Positions 46,480 to 59,450 of a stretch of DNA of 64,000 nucleotides are shown here, piece by piece (position 1 is the first letter of the stretch; each line of letters begins with the position of its first letter). Source of the stretch: Strongylocentrotus purpuratus (lineage: Eukaryota > Echinodermata > Echinoidea > Camarodonta > Strongylocentrotidae); assembly GCF_000002235.5 (NCBI RefSeq), contig NW_022145544.1, positions 33,501-97,500 on the forward strand, read 5' to 3'. The notes below the pieces were generated by a model, which made no database searches, was not told where the DNA came from, and saw only the letters and a list, made by a program, of their open reading frames with translations. The position numbers and the translations under genes were made by a program.

Positions 46480-46850
46480 AACATTGTCTAGGGAAAGAGA
46501 GAAAGAGAGACGTGTGGATTTTAAATAAACACGACAATTTAATGAGGATGAGAGAGATAGAGAGAGAAATATAGAGGGAGAGATATATAGAGAGAGGGAG
46601 ATATAAACAGAGATAGTGAGATAAAGATAAAATGGAGAGAGACATGCAGATTTCAAATCAACACGAACATCTTTCTTAGATTTGAAGAAATGGAAAACGA
46701 AAACAACTTCAAGGAGGATGAGAGAGATAGAGAGTGGATATATCAAGAGAGATAGTGAGATAAAGATAAACTGAACATGGAGATAGGAGCGTGGAAGAAG
46801 AGGTGCGGATGGGGAGTCAGAGAGAGAGAGAGAGAGAGAAATGTGGAGGG
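46480..46850. repeat. Two GA-rich direct repeats of about 150 bases
   Basis: A block with aggatgagagagatagagag preceded by a segment containing caacacga or aaacacgac occurs twice. This is microsatellite-rich DNA with no gene. Confidence 0.65.
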
Positions 46851-48548
46851 GGTACAAGGATGCACAGCTTATGATATGGGCATTAGTCCTAACTTTAATG
46901 GAGTATTAAGTAACAATGACGACATAATTACACAAAAGGGGCGTGTGACAGATAATAATGACCCACACTCATTAAGTTCATATCTACCGTAGATCCGTAT
47001 CGTGGTGATGTACAAAGGCGTTGCAAGCTAGGCTAGTGATCATTTTTCATTTATTGATCATCCTGTAAACGTTTATAATTACTCCTTCTGTTATTATAAT
47101 AGTTACAGATACATCTGTGGTGACACGGGGGAGCTTAAACTTTATAGGGAAACGAACAAAAAATGGGGAAAAACCACGGGAGTCATTTTCAACAGCTTTT
47201 AGAAGTGGGTGGCGTTTGAGAGAGGGCTGTTGGAGCATGAAAAATCCCCGAACTGTAACATTAAAAGGAACGTGTGTTATTCGTTTTTAAACTAGCATTC
47301 TCCAAAACCTGTTAATAATTGGAGAAGCGACGAACAGATTAGAACCTCATGCCCCTTACCCTTCCCACTTAATAATTTAGGATATTGATTATTTCATAAT
47401 AATTATGTCGTACAAAATAAGCCACTAGCTAATACCTCCTGCAAATGGATTATGGATATCCTTTAATCCTCTTATCGTTTAGCATGTTTAACATATAAGT
47501 GCATTCATCTTTCTATTGTAAACCATGTTTCCCCCGACGTGTTATCATGTTCGGCACCACCTCATGTATTGCTAAGTTGTATCAAGAAAAGGTAAATATT
47601 TGTGGTGTACATTAGGCTATCGTTCATCTCATTTGGCAAAACAAAAATATGTTTCCCCCAGTTGTTTCCTCCTTCAAACTTGGCACCGTGGGAAACTGAT
47701 ACGGCAACAAGCATCTGTCTACATTTCAAATTAGCCCACTCCACTACGGCTAGGACTAGGGAGAAAGTGCACTACACTGCTCCATTAGGTCAACCAACTT
47801 TGTCGTCAAATTGACGTCATCACGTCCCTATGCTTCTCAGTGTCTGTAGCGGTCGGGATATCCTTACGATTTGGTTCTCCAGTTACTTCAAAACCTTACT
47901 ACTTGTTTCTATCTAATACTCTTATACTCCCCCACTCCTCTTATTTTCTTCGATTTTCAATATCTTTATACCTCATCTCTCTTCCTAGTCTCTTTTTTTT
48001 TGTCTCGATCTATCTCAGATAAGTATCTCTCTCTCTCTCCCTTCCTGTTTTTGCCCTCGTTCCTTCCTTCTCTTGATATCCGAGTACCCCCCCCCTCTCT
48101 CTCTCCCTCTCTCTATCTCTCTCTCTCTGACTCTCTCCTCCTCTCCCTCTCTCTTCCTCAGTTTCTAACTCACCCTCAATATTTCTCACTCTGTCTTTAC
48201 TTCCAATCACTCGACCTTCGTAGGCCGAGGCCTCAAATCTTGAGTGTATCTCATTTCCTTTCACATGCGATAAGAAGCTATTTTGAAAATACGATTTTAG
48301 ATAGGTCTTCATCAATGTCAGCACCTTAATAATATTTTGTAGTTTCCAATGCACTTTTATAATTTTCAGATCTTGGCTTTCTTCCTTATAACAAAATATT
48401 CATCAAGTATTCAGCATGTCCATTATGTCGTATATACAGGAAATATACAAAGACAGTATGGGCTATTAACAGACTTCACAGAGGACATCAACGCCCACCT
48501 TAATTTTCTCCATGTATTGTCTATACGTGGAGGTATTGTGATATATAG
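46851..48548. other. Intergenic DNA, no gene seen
   Basis: Unique AT-rich sequence with a pyrimidine-rich part at about 47930-48180 that contains CT runs. Short open frames on both strands show no family pattern. Confidence 0.5.
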
Positions 48549-48760
48549 TGGTTCATTCACTTGACTCTCAATCCAAGAGTTGAGGGTTCAAATCCCGGCC
48601 CGGCACTAATATCCTGTGGCAAGACATTATTTTACATTCGCAATTCTCAACCCATTCAAGTGGAAATGACTACCTGCAATTGCTGGGATAATAAGAATTA
48701 CAGAGTCTTCCCTTGGGTATACAAAATAATTGTCATTATTATTATTAATATTGTGATTAT
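48549..48760 (+). repeat. tRNA-derived SINE copy
   Basis: The head has a B-box-like gagggttcaaatcccggccc, followed by ggcactaatatcctgtggca. It shares this block and the following tctcaaccca segment with the copy at 52122-52478, reading the opposite way. It ends in att triplets. Confidence 0.7.
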
Positions 48761-48769
48761 CATTATTAG

Positions 48770-49130
48770 CAATACCTTTACATCAACGTTACCAGCTAAA
48801 GCAGCAGCAGCAACGCGAACACCACTTCCACCACCATCACCACTGCCACTACCACTACAACCCACCGCTTAAATCAACACCATCAACACCAACGCCACCA
48901 CAACCCATCACTTGAATCACAACACGCCCATCTCACAACCCCCACTACGACCACCACCACCATCATCATTAGCATCACATCGTCATCATCGTCATCCAGG
49001 GCTGTCGTCATCATCATCGTCACCATCGTCATCACCATCATCACACTCCCCAGCACCCAATCAGCCTTTCTACCGTCATAAGCCCTAACAGCATTCACAC
49101 CTTCAACACATCAACGACCCCCCCCCCCCT
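48770..49130. repeat. CAC/CATCAT triplet-rich tract
   Basis: Many cca, cac and atc triplets on the plus strand, with a C run at about 49119-49128. The frames are repetitive proline, threonine or histidine strings. Confidence 0.75.
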
Positions 49131-51000
49131 CCTCCAGCAACATAAGGTCTGAGAGACGGACATACACTCTTCTAAACCTGTATACTTCTCAACCATGGAG
49201 GAAACGCCTGAGGGTGCTTTTAAGGAGAAACAAGATTTGAAGTGGGTTGAGTTGAAATGTATACAGTGCACCAGGTGTGTAACCTGAGTAACCCGGTCAG
49301 TACCGCGTTAAGGATGCATTCCTATGCATCCTGTATAGGAAAAACAACCAGTGGTCGAAAATATGCATCTTTTCGGCAAAATGGTCAACATGGGACCAAG
49401 TTTAGGGGCGCCGGAGGGGGGGGTGGGGTGTCCATCATGATAAATGTTCAAAATGGTCTTCGCCGCTCTCCGTGTATGGTCATGCAACATGCATTCCATT
49501 ATGATATAGTCTAGTCACTGCCTCACTAGCCTCTGGTAAAATCAATACCCCTACACGAAAGAAAATTAAAATGATTGCGTTAACAATGTAGAAGGTATGT
49601 CAGGTCATTAAATTTTCAATTTACAGCAATTGATCGATAGGTATCAATCTCTTTTGCATAATGTATGACCTTGACAGGTTTGATCTCATGAGCATTTTTT
49701 AATCTCTCATTTTTTATTCTTTCTCGAAAGAGGTTTTGACGCCGATATGCTCATAACCAGCTGCCGGTAGTCGGTTATAGAAGATAGTGTGAGGAACTCC
49801 CCCTTCACGGCAATGGATGCTCTGGGCGAGAAGATTGAATACCTTCACCTTCAGTGAAGATAACGGTAAACTTACTCTTTCGCAGAATCTATCGTTCATC
49901 ACGCGGATCCCAATAGCAGTTGAAAGTCTATTCTGTTTAGCCACTAGATGAATAAATTATGCATTCAAATTTGTAAATCGGAAATCTACGTACTAGTAAT
50001 TTGTTCCAAAATCATTGACATATTGAAACATTTGCCTTTGATATTTTGATGAGGCTATTATTGAATTCGGAGATATATTTTTTTGGGGTGGGGTATAAAT
50101 TATAACCATTTCTGTCAGGTATACTTTAAAGATTTTTTGAGTGAATCATAATTTTTGCACGCTCGAAGTCACATTATTTTGTAAAGGCACAATGCAACCT
50201 AGGCGAATTCGCTTCCACTCCGTGAGTCCATAGAAGCTTTTCTTTTCGTGAATCATCTCCTTCTCTTTTTTGAGGTCACAACATCTTTTATTCTTCCAAC
50301 AGATCAGTCATCACTCCTCTCATGCATGATTGACAACATTTTGATTATCGGGTCAAATAATTCACCTTGAAAATTATTGATGAGAACCATTCTTTGCATT
50401 GAACCCCACTCATGCATACCGACGTGTACCAAAGACCAAGTAGGTATTTTGAAGTTCAAATATCTTCGTCATCGATTTGTGATTGTGATCTGTTTTTTGT
50501 TCACTCATGACTCAGGACATCGAGGGCTTGAGATGGCAGTAATTTTAATCATATTTCTTGTTTGGAAGTGATCTTTTGTTGAGGGAAAGTAGGCTAGTTT
50601 TGCTTTCTCATATTTTATTTAGATATAGGTTTTCTTTCTTGCGCAAAATGTCAAACGTTCATCTAATTTGAATAGAATCCAAACCGCTGGAAGCGAGACA
50701 CAAAAAATATGATGGAACTGAACTGCGTCCACACGACTTTTCCATTCTTTATAAAACCTGTACACTTTCTAACCAAAACCCCCTTCTAATTAAATTGGGA
50801 GGCTTTACCCGAGGAACTTTACAGGGAAACATCTCCGAATTTGTTTGAAAGGGGGATATACAATAAGAAGCTTTCTTGTTAATCAGTTAATCAGGAAAAA
50901 ACATGTATATAATATAGACAGCAAGTATCTTAAATTCAGATTCAGTTAGAAAGACTTTTTTTTTATACGTACTAGTTTTCTTCATCTAATGAACTATTCA
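49131..51000. other. Intergenic DNA, no gene seen
   Basis: Mostly unique AT-rich sequence with a G-rich patch near 49414-49429. I found nothing coding on either strand. Confidence 0.5.
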
Positions 51001-51048
51001 TGACGAGAGAGAGATAGAGAGAGAGGGGGGGGGGGGGGGGAGGGGGGG

Positions 51049-51100
<52 letters not shown>
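51001..51100. repeat. GA microsatellite with G runs
   Basis: gagagaga blocks surround two G runs of 9-15 at about 51026-51049. Confidence 0.95.
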
Positions 51101-51101
<1 letters not shown>

Positions 51102-51344
51102 CCTCCAAGAAAAAACAAATTGCTCTTTGAAGGACGAATCCCTCATCCTTTTCTTCCCAGAATGTGCAATCAAGACGGCGTAATAGAGTTCTAACAACCT
51201 CTGTGCATCAATCAAACAATGGGTCCTTTCAAGTTTGTAATTCGTTTAGAAAAAAACATACCTTTGAGGTGACGGTCATATTATTACCAGGTCAGATAAT
51301 GTTTATACAAGTACCTTCGCGTAATTTTCTTGTAAGGTTAATCG

Positions 51345-51605
51345 AATCGGGAGAAGAAGAAGACGAAGAATAAAAAGAAGAAGAAGAAAGAAGGAATGAA
51401 GAAGAAGGAAAGAAGAAGAAGGAGGAGGAAAGAAGAAGAAAGCGAGAAGAAAAAGAAGAAAATGAAGAAGAAAAAGAAAAAGAAGAAAAAGAAGGATGGG
51501 AAGAGGAGAAAATGAGGTAAAAAGAGGAAGAGGAAGAAGAAGAAGAAGAAGAAGAAGAAGAAGAAGAAGAAGGAGAAGGAGGAAAGGGGAAAAAGAGGTA
51601 ATCTC
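51345..51605. repeat. GAA/GGA purine microsatellite
   Basis: An all-purine strand of about 250 bases, dominated by gaagaa with gga interruptions. It could form triplex DNA. Confidence 0.93.
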
Positions 51606-51819
51606 GTATGGACCCACCCAGATACCTTTAACTACATTGTGCCATAGGTATAACCATGGATAACGGATGCATTCGTAGGCAGTGTTGGTATTGGGATTGC
51701 GTTACTATCAATCAATCGCCATTTCCAACCCGCCCCAGGCTCTTTAAAATGATTCCCTTCCTCAGAGTTTTATTGCACAGCTGCATTGTGAACGTGGGAA
51801 GCAATTGGGTTGCTCAAAT

Positions 51820-51990
51820 ATCGAGAGGAAGGAGAAACGCGAGACGGCAGAGAGGGAGGGAGAGCGAGAAAGAGATAGAGAGAGAGAGAGAGATGAAAGG
51901 AAAAGAGAAAGAAAGAGAGACGGAGAGTTGGAAGTGGAGAAGGTCGGATTTAGCAGATGGAGGGTCGAAGAGAGGTTTAAAAAAAAACGA
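51820..51990. repeat. GA-rich tract
   Basis: Interrupted gaga and gagaaa repeats. Open frames across it are charged low-complexity strings. Confidence 0.7.
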
Positions 51991-52121
51991 GAAACGCAGT
52001 ACTTGTAAATTATTTTTGGTATAATGTGAAGTAAGAGGAATTGACAGGTTTATATTAAAAGAGATATTGAAAATATATTAAAAAATATTAGAAAAAGGAA
52101 GCATAGTTAAGAAACCTGGTC

Positions 52122-52478
52122 AAAATAATAATAATAATATTTAATTTTTATATAGCGCTTGATACAAAATATGTCTCTAAGCGCTTTACAAATATACTAT
52201 AACCCCGGTCATTGGATTCAGTGCTTGCCTGCACACAATGTGTGCACAATCTCCACTCCCTGGGGAGCATTCCAGCCAGGCGTTACATGACGCTCAAAAA
52301 CTGTTTGACCAACAATGACTGTCGCATCCTACCGGGTACCCATTTAACACCTGGGTGGAGAGTAGCAAGTGCAGGTTAATATCTTGCCAAGGGATATTAG
52401 TGCCGTGTCGGTATTCGAACCCTCGACCTTCGCATCTCCAAGTCAAGCGCCTTAAACCACTCGACCACTAGCCTCTAA
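52122..52478 (-). repeat. Near full-length tRNA-derived SINE
   Basis: On the minus strand it begins gaggctagtggtcgagtggt, a tRNA A-box-like segment. It continues with gagggttcgaataccg (B box) and ggcactaatatcccttggca, then a central block with aacgcctggctggaatgctc. It ends aagcgctatataaaaatt and repeated att triplets. Related pieces lie at 1745-1945, about 3995-4090 and 48549-48760. Confidence 0.82.
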
Positions 52479-54760
52479 ACGCTACTTATCATCGATAGAA
52501 TCAATGATTATGAATTAGCTCCTTGGTGGTATACATTTGGATACATGAATACATTAAAACCATCAACAAAATAACCCATTTATTCCGTTCCCATTATCGA
52601 AAATATTGAAAATGATGGAAGTGACTTCCAAAATAGGTTAACATATTTTATTTCACCTTAGTGTGCCTTGCACCAGAATGCTTGACGATATTTCTAATGT
52701 ATGTGGGCTCTCATTATGCTATGCAAAGGTGACATTATCAATGAACCATAAGCCACTCAGTCAGACGTCAAAGTGGTCCTATATGGCTCCCTTGGGGGAG
52801 GGGGGGGCAACCACTCTGCATATTGCAATGACATATTCCTCTGTCCTTTTCCCAATGTTTCTATATTTTGACGGAAAGGTTAAAAACGTTTTACATGTAC
52901 GTGCGCTGAATATCTTGTGGAGTCTGGAGGGGCGAATTGTACAATGGGATATCATTGTGCAGTCGACACAGAAACAGAATTCTGCAGTCAGACATAAAAT
53001 GTGACAGTTTGATTAAAGTCAGAACGCTGTCATCTATGTACGTCGTTTTGAAGAGGATTCAAAGGATAACGAGAAATTAGAAAACGGCGAGGCAGTACAA
53101 GTAAGAATTATGCGAACACAATTTTGAGCAAAGTCAATAATATTTGCGAACTGAGACTCGACCGACAGCAACCAAGCTTCCACTTAAGCATCAGTCTACT
53201 GCGCTAAACACCGTGCTTACCAATAAACCCTTGTGATAAGTGTTTTTATTGATATGAATCATCATGATGATAGCTGTAGAGATCCGCATATCACGTTACT
53301 ATACTACACACAGGTTGGCATGTGATGATTTACATAGATGAATGTTCATGCTCACAACGTGATGATGGCGCGATAACTCTCTCTACCTGCCTCTTCATTC
53401 ACAATCGCGTCACCAATTGAGAGCAGAAGACAGAAAGGAATAGTAGCGGGAAAGGAGGAGCACAGAAGAACAACAAAAAAAGGGGGCTGGTTTTTCTTTC
53501 ACATTCACTCTCTCGCTGTTTCTCTATTACATCACGGCGCGGCGCCAACCAACAAAGCCAGTAAGAGCACACAAAAGGGCACACCGCAAAGCCAGTGTGA
53601 TTGTCCAGGGTTTCAACCAAGCTTATTTGTCTGTTGGCTGCGTGACGTGATAGGCCACAATCCGCCGCAACAGATCCGGGTGAGCTAGAGCGGGTAAGTG
53701 AGCCGGGTATACCCTTTTTATTTGTTATTTGAGATCTAATTGTGTATCGCCATTTGATAGCCTACTTCTAATGCCTACTGATTGTGTGGACGAGTGAGGA
53801 AAAAAAATCTGATTAATTTGTGAGGGATAAGGTTACTGGATTTATAGCTGTCACCTAAGCTTTCGTCAGCTGAAAGGCTAGGAATCAATGCTGTATAAAG
53901 GATCTATAGGTGTTAGATGGATCATGGTAGGATTTTTTGTTAAGTGTTTTCTCCACCTGTACCTCCCCGCGATCTCTCTCTCTCTCCCTCTCTCTCTATT
54001 TTAGCTCTTAACACGAAATTTACTCTGTTAATAATTAACGACTATCTTAGGAATTCCAAGCATAGATAAGTGCGACCAGAAACGTTAATGATTCTTGAAT
54101 GTGATCTTGTTTCACTGGAGCTACCGCACATTAGCAATTGACACCTGTTAAAAAAGATTTTCGTTCTCAACCAGAATATTCAAAAGCATTATTGACACCA
54201 TTTCGATGATGACCAGTTGTAAGGGTTGTAAGTTTTGTCTTCTGATGTGGAGTATATGCATTTAAATTATGAGGTTAACACTATTTGTAGCATCTAATCA
54301 TGTTTTCATCAGTGGTTTTCATTTGTTTTTATAAGTGCAATTGGATCAGCCAAAGGGCTTTTTTTTAATTTGTAGATCTGTGCTATAATTCCTCTCCCTA
54401 AGAACAAAAAAGACAAGATCGCAATTATTGATATTAATAAATTAATGTATACTCTGTTTACTCTTGATTTTTTCCCCTTAATAATGGTTGGCCCTAAGCT
54501 TTATTTACAACCTTAGGTATAACTACATTTAAAAATCTTAACACTCCCGCTATTCGGAATAGATTTTTTTTCATCGTCTCATCACACTGTACGATAAAAT
54601 TGAATTCAAATGGTGAATGGTGAAGAATAATTTATATCAATAATGGAAAGGCTTGTTTTATAGTCAGAACTTTAACCGCTAAATTTGCGGTCACTGAATT
54701 TAAAATTTCTCACTCCCGATGGATTATAACGAATATATCTCAGTAACTCATCAATTACCA
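52479..54760. other. Intergenic DNA, no gene seen
   Basis: Unique sequence with one short CT run near 53968-53998. Short open frames at 52663-53004 and 53399-53620 have no recognisable pattern. Confidence 0.5.
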
Positions 54761-54769
54761 TAATGTGCT

Positions 54770-54952
54770 GACTCTCATCTCTCTCATCTCTCTCATCTCT
54801 ATCTCTCCATCTCTCTCTCTATTTTTCACCCTATTCCCCTTTTCCGTCAAGTTTTCTTCTTCTCCATCATGCTCTCTGTATACTCCCTCCCTCTCACACC
54901 CAATTATTTCCCTCTCCCCTTTTTCTCTTTGTACCTACATGTATGTTCTGTC

Positions 54953-54999
<47 letters not shown>

Positions 55000-55150
55000 G
55001 TCGTTGCCTCTGTCTTTATGTATGCCACTCTATCTCTATCTCTTTATTTATCGATCTATCCCTGCTCTCACTCCCCCTCTCTCCCTTCTTTCTCCTTCTC
55101 CCTCTCGATCTCTCGATACCTTATTCCCCCTCCTTCTGTCTTTATCTATT
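54770..55150. repeat. CT microsatellite region
   Basis: The purest part is a CT run at about 54957-54994. It gives three overlapping serine/leucine-rich frames, which I treat as artefacts. Confidence 0.9.
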
Positions 55151-55362
55151 TTCCCCATTTATGTTCCCCCTTTTCTGTTATCTCCTCATATTTCTTCATA
55201 TACCTTAAGGACTTCTATGCCATATGGATCTTCCTTGTCTTGTAATTACTAGTTCTTTAAACGAAGTTTTATTCCTCTTGTTGTTGTATACTAACCATAG
55301 TCTCGCACGAATGATAACTGTATAAAGGAAAAGGTTGATCATTCAAAATGGAGAAGAAGAAG

Positions 55363-55465
55363 GAGAAGAGGATGATGATGATGGTGAATATAGAAACAGA
55401 AAAAGTAGAAAAAAATGAGGAAGAAAAAAAAAGGGCAGAAAATAAAGAAGAAGAAGAAGAACTAG
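55363..55465. repeat. GAA/GATGAT microsatellite
   Basis: Mixed gaagaag, gatgatgat and gaaaaa blocks. Confidence 0.85.
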
Positions 55466-55829
55466 ACTTTAATTCGTCACTTAGACGAATTAGGTGATAC
55501 GTATGATAATGGTTTACATAACGAATAATGCATTACACGATATATTATTTTGCTTCTCCCATTCATATGCTTCTCCCATTATGATCTATTCATATGTCAA
55601 TATTAAATTGTGTCTCCTTGATCATCATGGATCTAGGGAAGATATATTGAAACAATATATGACCTTTGACCCTGTGCAGTAACCAGTTACACATTTGACT
55701 CTAATTTACATCATGAAGAACACCTTTTGACGATTTTATCTTATTCAAAGAAATGAAAATGTAATTGATAAATGATTAGCATCATTATGATAATGATGAT
55801 CGTGATGATCATGATCATGATCATGAGCG

Positions 55830-56470
55830 CGATCATGACATCTTATTGAAAAAATGAGGGTTGATTTAGATAGCATATAATCTCAGCTACAACATACTCA
55901 AAAATCAACAAAATCCAAGCCGAAATAACGGCGATATTGCTCGCAAAAGACAGGAATGTAGACTCCAGATTTGAGAAAAAGTCATTTCCCATAGGGATTA
56001 CACGCAAAAAGTAATGGATTAAGTGAAAAAAGGGTAATAATAAAGTAAAAAGGGTTATTTATGACATTATTTGCGAATCTACGTGTTTAAATAATCAAAG
56101 GAGATGGTACAGTGAAGGTCAAAAGGAAAAAAAAGTGAAAAAAAAGTGTTGGAGACACCCGGACTCGAACCAGGGATCTCGAGGTTGGAAGTCAAGTGCG
56201 TTACCGATATACCAAAACATCTCCCATAGCGATTACACGTAAACAGGAAATGGAATTCAGAAATCCTACTTTGCAAGTGAAATATGAGCATGATCCCGGC
56301 ATCTAATCGAAAAATAAAGGACACACTTGTGATAGCTCATTGTCTCAGCTACAACATATCCGAAGCTCAGCGAAAACGAAGCTAAAACAACGGAGATTTT
56401 GCTCGCGAAAGACAGGAGTGTAGAATCCAGTTTTGAGAAAAAGTCATGTCCCATAGAGAATACACGCAAA
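55830..56470. repeat. Direct repeat block, two copies about 455 bases apart
   Basis: Matching strings include ctcagctacaacatac with ctcagctacaacatat, then gctcgcaaaagacaggaatg with gctcgcgaaagacaggagtg, then gagaaaaagtcat and cacgcaaaa. The first copy is about 55850-56012 and the second about 56305-56472. A weaker third copy of the opening motif lies at 56562. Confidence 0.8.
56151..56224 (-). tRNA. tRNA-like sequence, probably a pseudogene
   Basis: The 74-base minus-strand segment starts ggagatg and ends tgtctcc, which pair as an acceptor stem with two wobble pairs. A good T-arm is present (cctggttcgagtccggg). The A-box-like part reads tggtatatcggtaacgc. The loop around cttccaa could give a UCC (Gly) anticodon, but the anticodon stem pairs poorly. 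It lies between the two copies of the direct repeat. Confidence 0.38.
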
Positions 56471-57460
56471 ATGCGAAAAATTGACATGCCTCCTTTAATC
56501 GCAAAAATACACCATGTTACTTTTGTCAAAAATAAAAATTGTGAACATTACATTTGTAGAAAATTGTCTCAGCTAGAACATATCAAAATTAAAAAGAAAA
56601 TTGATTCATATTTACAGAGATACAATCAATTTTCCAAAAATATGCTGACGTCATAATATGCAAATTAAAATTTTGAGTTTGGAGGCCATTATGATGACGT
56701 CATGAGTTAATTGAGGATCAAATGAGACATGAAATCATATCTCCGACTCATAATCTATCCAAATATGACAAAATATTAGGAGTTTCTATCTATTCTAAAG
56801 AGTTACAATGAATTGTATATAGGCATGTTTTTGCCCATGTATTGTGGATAAAGATAACGCAAATCCGCGCGTGCTGTCAACTTTGACGGACGCTCATTGC
56901 GTTAATAAAAGGTGAACAAATTATAAAAATGCTTGGAAAAATGTACCGAATATGATGACAGAACAAAATCGGCGATTCTATGTTGCAAAATGCCAGTACG
57001 CGCGAAAACGCGCGCGCATGCGCGTGTGTGTAATTTTTTTATCAAATGCTCCATATGGCCTGAAACGTATGCAAAAAAAATTTGGGATGATTTAGAGCAT
57101 TTTTAATTTTTGCGCGCGCGTAAACGCGCGGACGAGCGCGCACGCGCGCATTTACGCACGTTTATTGACCTTAACTTGACCGGACGGATATTGATCTTAA
57201 TCATGATAAATATGAATGAAAAATTATTATTCGTTATAAAGATATGATCATTAGTTGATTTTCACAAAATGGCGCCTGGATGACGTCACGATGACTTTGA
57301 GTCTTTGAAAAGTCACGCAGTTCTAAGTTAGACTAAGATCTATCATCATTGAAAGATTCATAACAATGGCTTCGTTCAGTCTTGAGATATCCTGCGAACA
57401 AATTCGAGGAAGAATAATAATAAATAAATAAATAATAATAAAAATCTTGACGAAATCAAA

Positions 57461-57488
57461 AGGTGATACGTCTACGTACGTATCACCT
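57461..57488. repeat. Palindrome at the right end of the possible 2-kb element
   Basis: aggtgatacg and cgtatcacct are exact inverted copies separated by 8 bases. Confidence 0.9.
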
Positions 57489-57490
57489 AA

Positions 57491-58500
57491 AAAGAAGAAG
57501 AAGGATAATAATAATAATAGGAAGTTGAGAAAGAAAAAGAAACCAAAAGTACGCAATAAAAGATCCACGGGGTACCCGTCGTTGCGTTGGCGCGTTGGCG
57601 TTTAATCAGTAAAATCATGTGTCGGCAACATTGCAGTACATTTTGTTCTGTGATGCGACCGCATTAAATTATTATCATCGATTTGGAGCTACCGTCATGA
57701 TTAAAACATGGCATCGCTGTATTATCATCGTCCTGTTTAACACACCAATCGATCAATAATCGTTCATTTGACTTGGTACGGCATCCCCAGGAGTGATTAG
57801 TCCACACTTTACAGCAACCTTATCATCAATACAGCATTAAATGATGGATTGTATATGGGTTGAATGTATTCATGACGCCTCGAGTGTGTTCTCCGCCTCT
57901 CACCAAGAGAAAAATGTTAGAATAGATCCGATGACATTCATGTTGCATACAAAACACAGTAAGGCATGTGTTGTATAAATGAACACGGAATGATAAATCC
58001 TCCATACAGGAATTTCATTTAAAAAATAACGCTTTTCTGATGGTAGTAGTAGTCACTCTTTGCAGAGCGAATTTATTTCATTTTCCACATAATATAAACA
58101 ATGACAAGATAATCACTGTTATAAACATAATGATATAACACAAAATTAGCATATGAATATCTTTGACTTTTTTTTTTAGTCTTGTAAAGTGACATTATTT
58201 ATTTACTGGAAATGAAAAACAAACCTACTTTGAAGCTAGTCTTGTTATAGGAGTAGGTTGGCACAACAATAATATCAAACTTTATATATTAGTATCTGAT
58301 TTTTGAAAGATTACACACGGTCCTGTTCAAGTTTGATTCTTGTCTTTTCGAATCCAATGTCCGATCCCCTCCAGTTCGACTCCATTATAGTCTATATAGA
58401 AACGTTGTCATCTATACCTGACCTTAATGATGGATGGAATCAATTGAATGTGTTCATGGGCCCCTTCATTGCGTAGGCTACTCTGTTTCAAAATCAAACC
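57491..58500. other. Intergenic DNA, no gene seen
   Basis: AT-rich, with short strings such as caaccttatcat that resemble parts of the satellite unit that follows. These may be highly decayed units. Confidence 0.45.
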
Positions 58501-58526
58501 TGGACAATAAAATGTTACAATAGTTC

Positions 58527-59450
58527 AACATCTACCTTAGATGTACTATCATGATATACGTTGAACATAACACAAAAAAAGGCATGTGATGTAGACATAG
58601 ACGGAGTAACACTAATTTATCCCCATGAAAATGTCCTAAAACTCTTAATGAGACTGAGCACAAGTCCAATAAATTCTTGATATTATACTATTTGGTTTCA
58701 AATCTCCATCTTAATCAATAGTTCAACATCTAAATTAGATAACCATCATGCTTCAGATGTCATTTTGTTTGATAACATATTTCTAGGGCAACCATACCTT
58801 TTAAAACCTGTATTGGTAGATGATGAACATCAGTAAATCGTTACACCTTCAAATTACTCCTTTTTAAAGTCTGTGGTAGGGCCTACATGTAGTAATAGTC
58901 TAACATCTACATTAGATAACCATGCTTCAGGTGTCATTTTGTCTGATAACAGATTTTTATGGCAACCTTATCATTTACAGGATTTATTGGCAGATGATGA
59001 ACATAATTATTAGTTATTCGTTACACCTTCGACATAGTCCTTTTTAAGTATGTGATAGGGGATACATGTAATAATACTTCAACATCTATATTAGATAATC
59101 TTCGAGACAGGATTATGGTCTGAAAACTTTGGAGTAACCTTATCATTTACAGCCTGTATTAGCAGATGATGATCATTAGTTATTCATTGCACCTTTAACA
59201 TACTCCTTTTTAAGTATGTGTTACACTGTACATGAAATAATTCTTCAACATCTACATTAGATAACCTTGATTCGGATGTCAATTTGTCTGATAACATATT
59301 TTTAGGGCAACCTTATCATTTACAGCCCGTATTGACAGATGATGAACATACGTTATTAATTTTGTTACACCCTCGACATACTAACTTTTAAGTATGTGAT
59401 ATACTGTACAATACATCTACATCTGCGTTAGATCTGTTTTGCTATTGAGA
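58527..59450. repeat. Satellite of about 175 bases, six decayed units
   Basis: The marker aacatcta, or a close variant, starts at 58527, 58725, 58902, 59081, 59247 and 59412. Units also share ttagataacc, ttgtctgataacatattttt, gcaaccttatcatttacag and agatgatgaacat. Spacing of 165-198 bases shows indels, so the array is old. Confidence 0.88.

Larger units (their letters stand above)
55490..57490. mobile_element. Possible 2-kb element with short inverted ends
   Basis: ttaggtgatacgta at 55490-55503 has an exact inverted partner tacgtatcacctaa at 57477-57490, and GAA-rich DNA lies outside both. The inside holds a duplicated block, a tRNA-like sequence and a CG-rich tract. No target duplication is visible, so the boundary is tentative. 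Confidence 0.4.

Noticed and set aside
51345..51605. Leucine-rich minus-strand frame that could suggest a membrane protein
   Set aside because: It is the complement of a GAA microsatellite.
58527..59450. Regularly spaced repeats resembling a CRISPR array
   Set aside because: The units are about 175 bases long with homology throughout, there are no unique spacers, and the context is an animal genome. It is a satellite.
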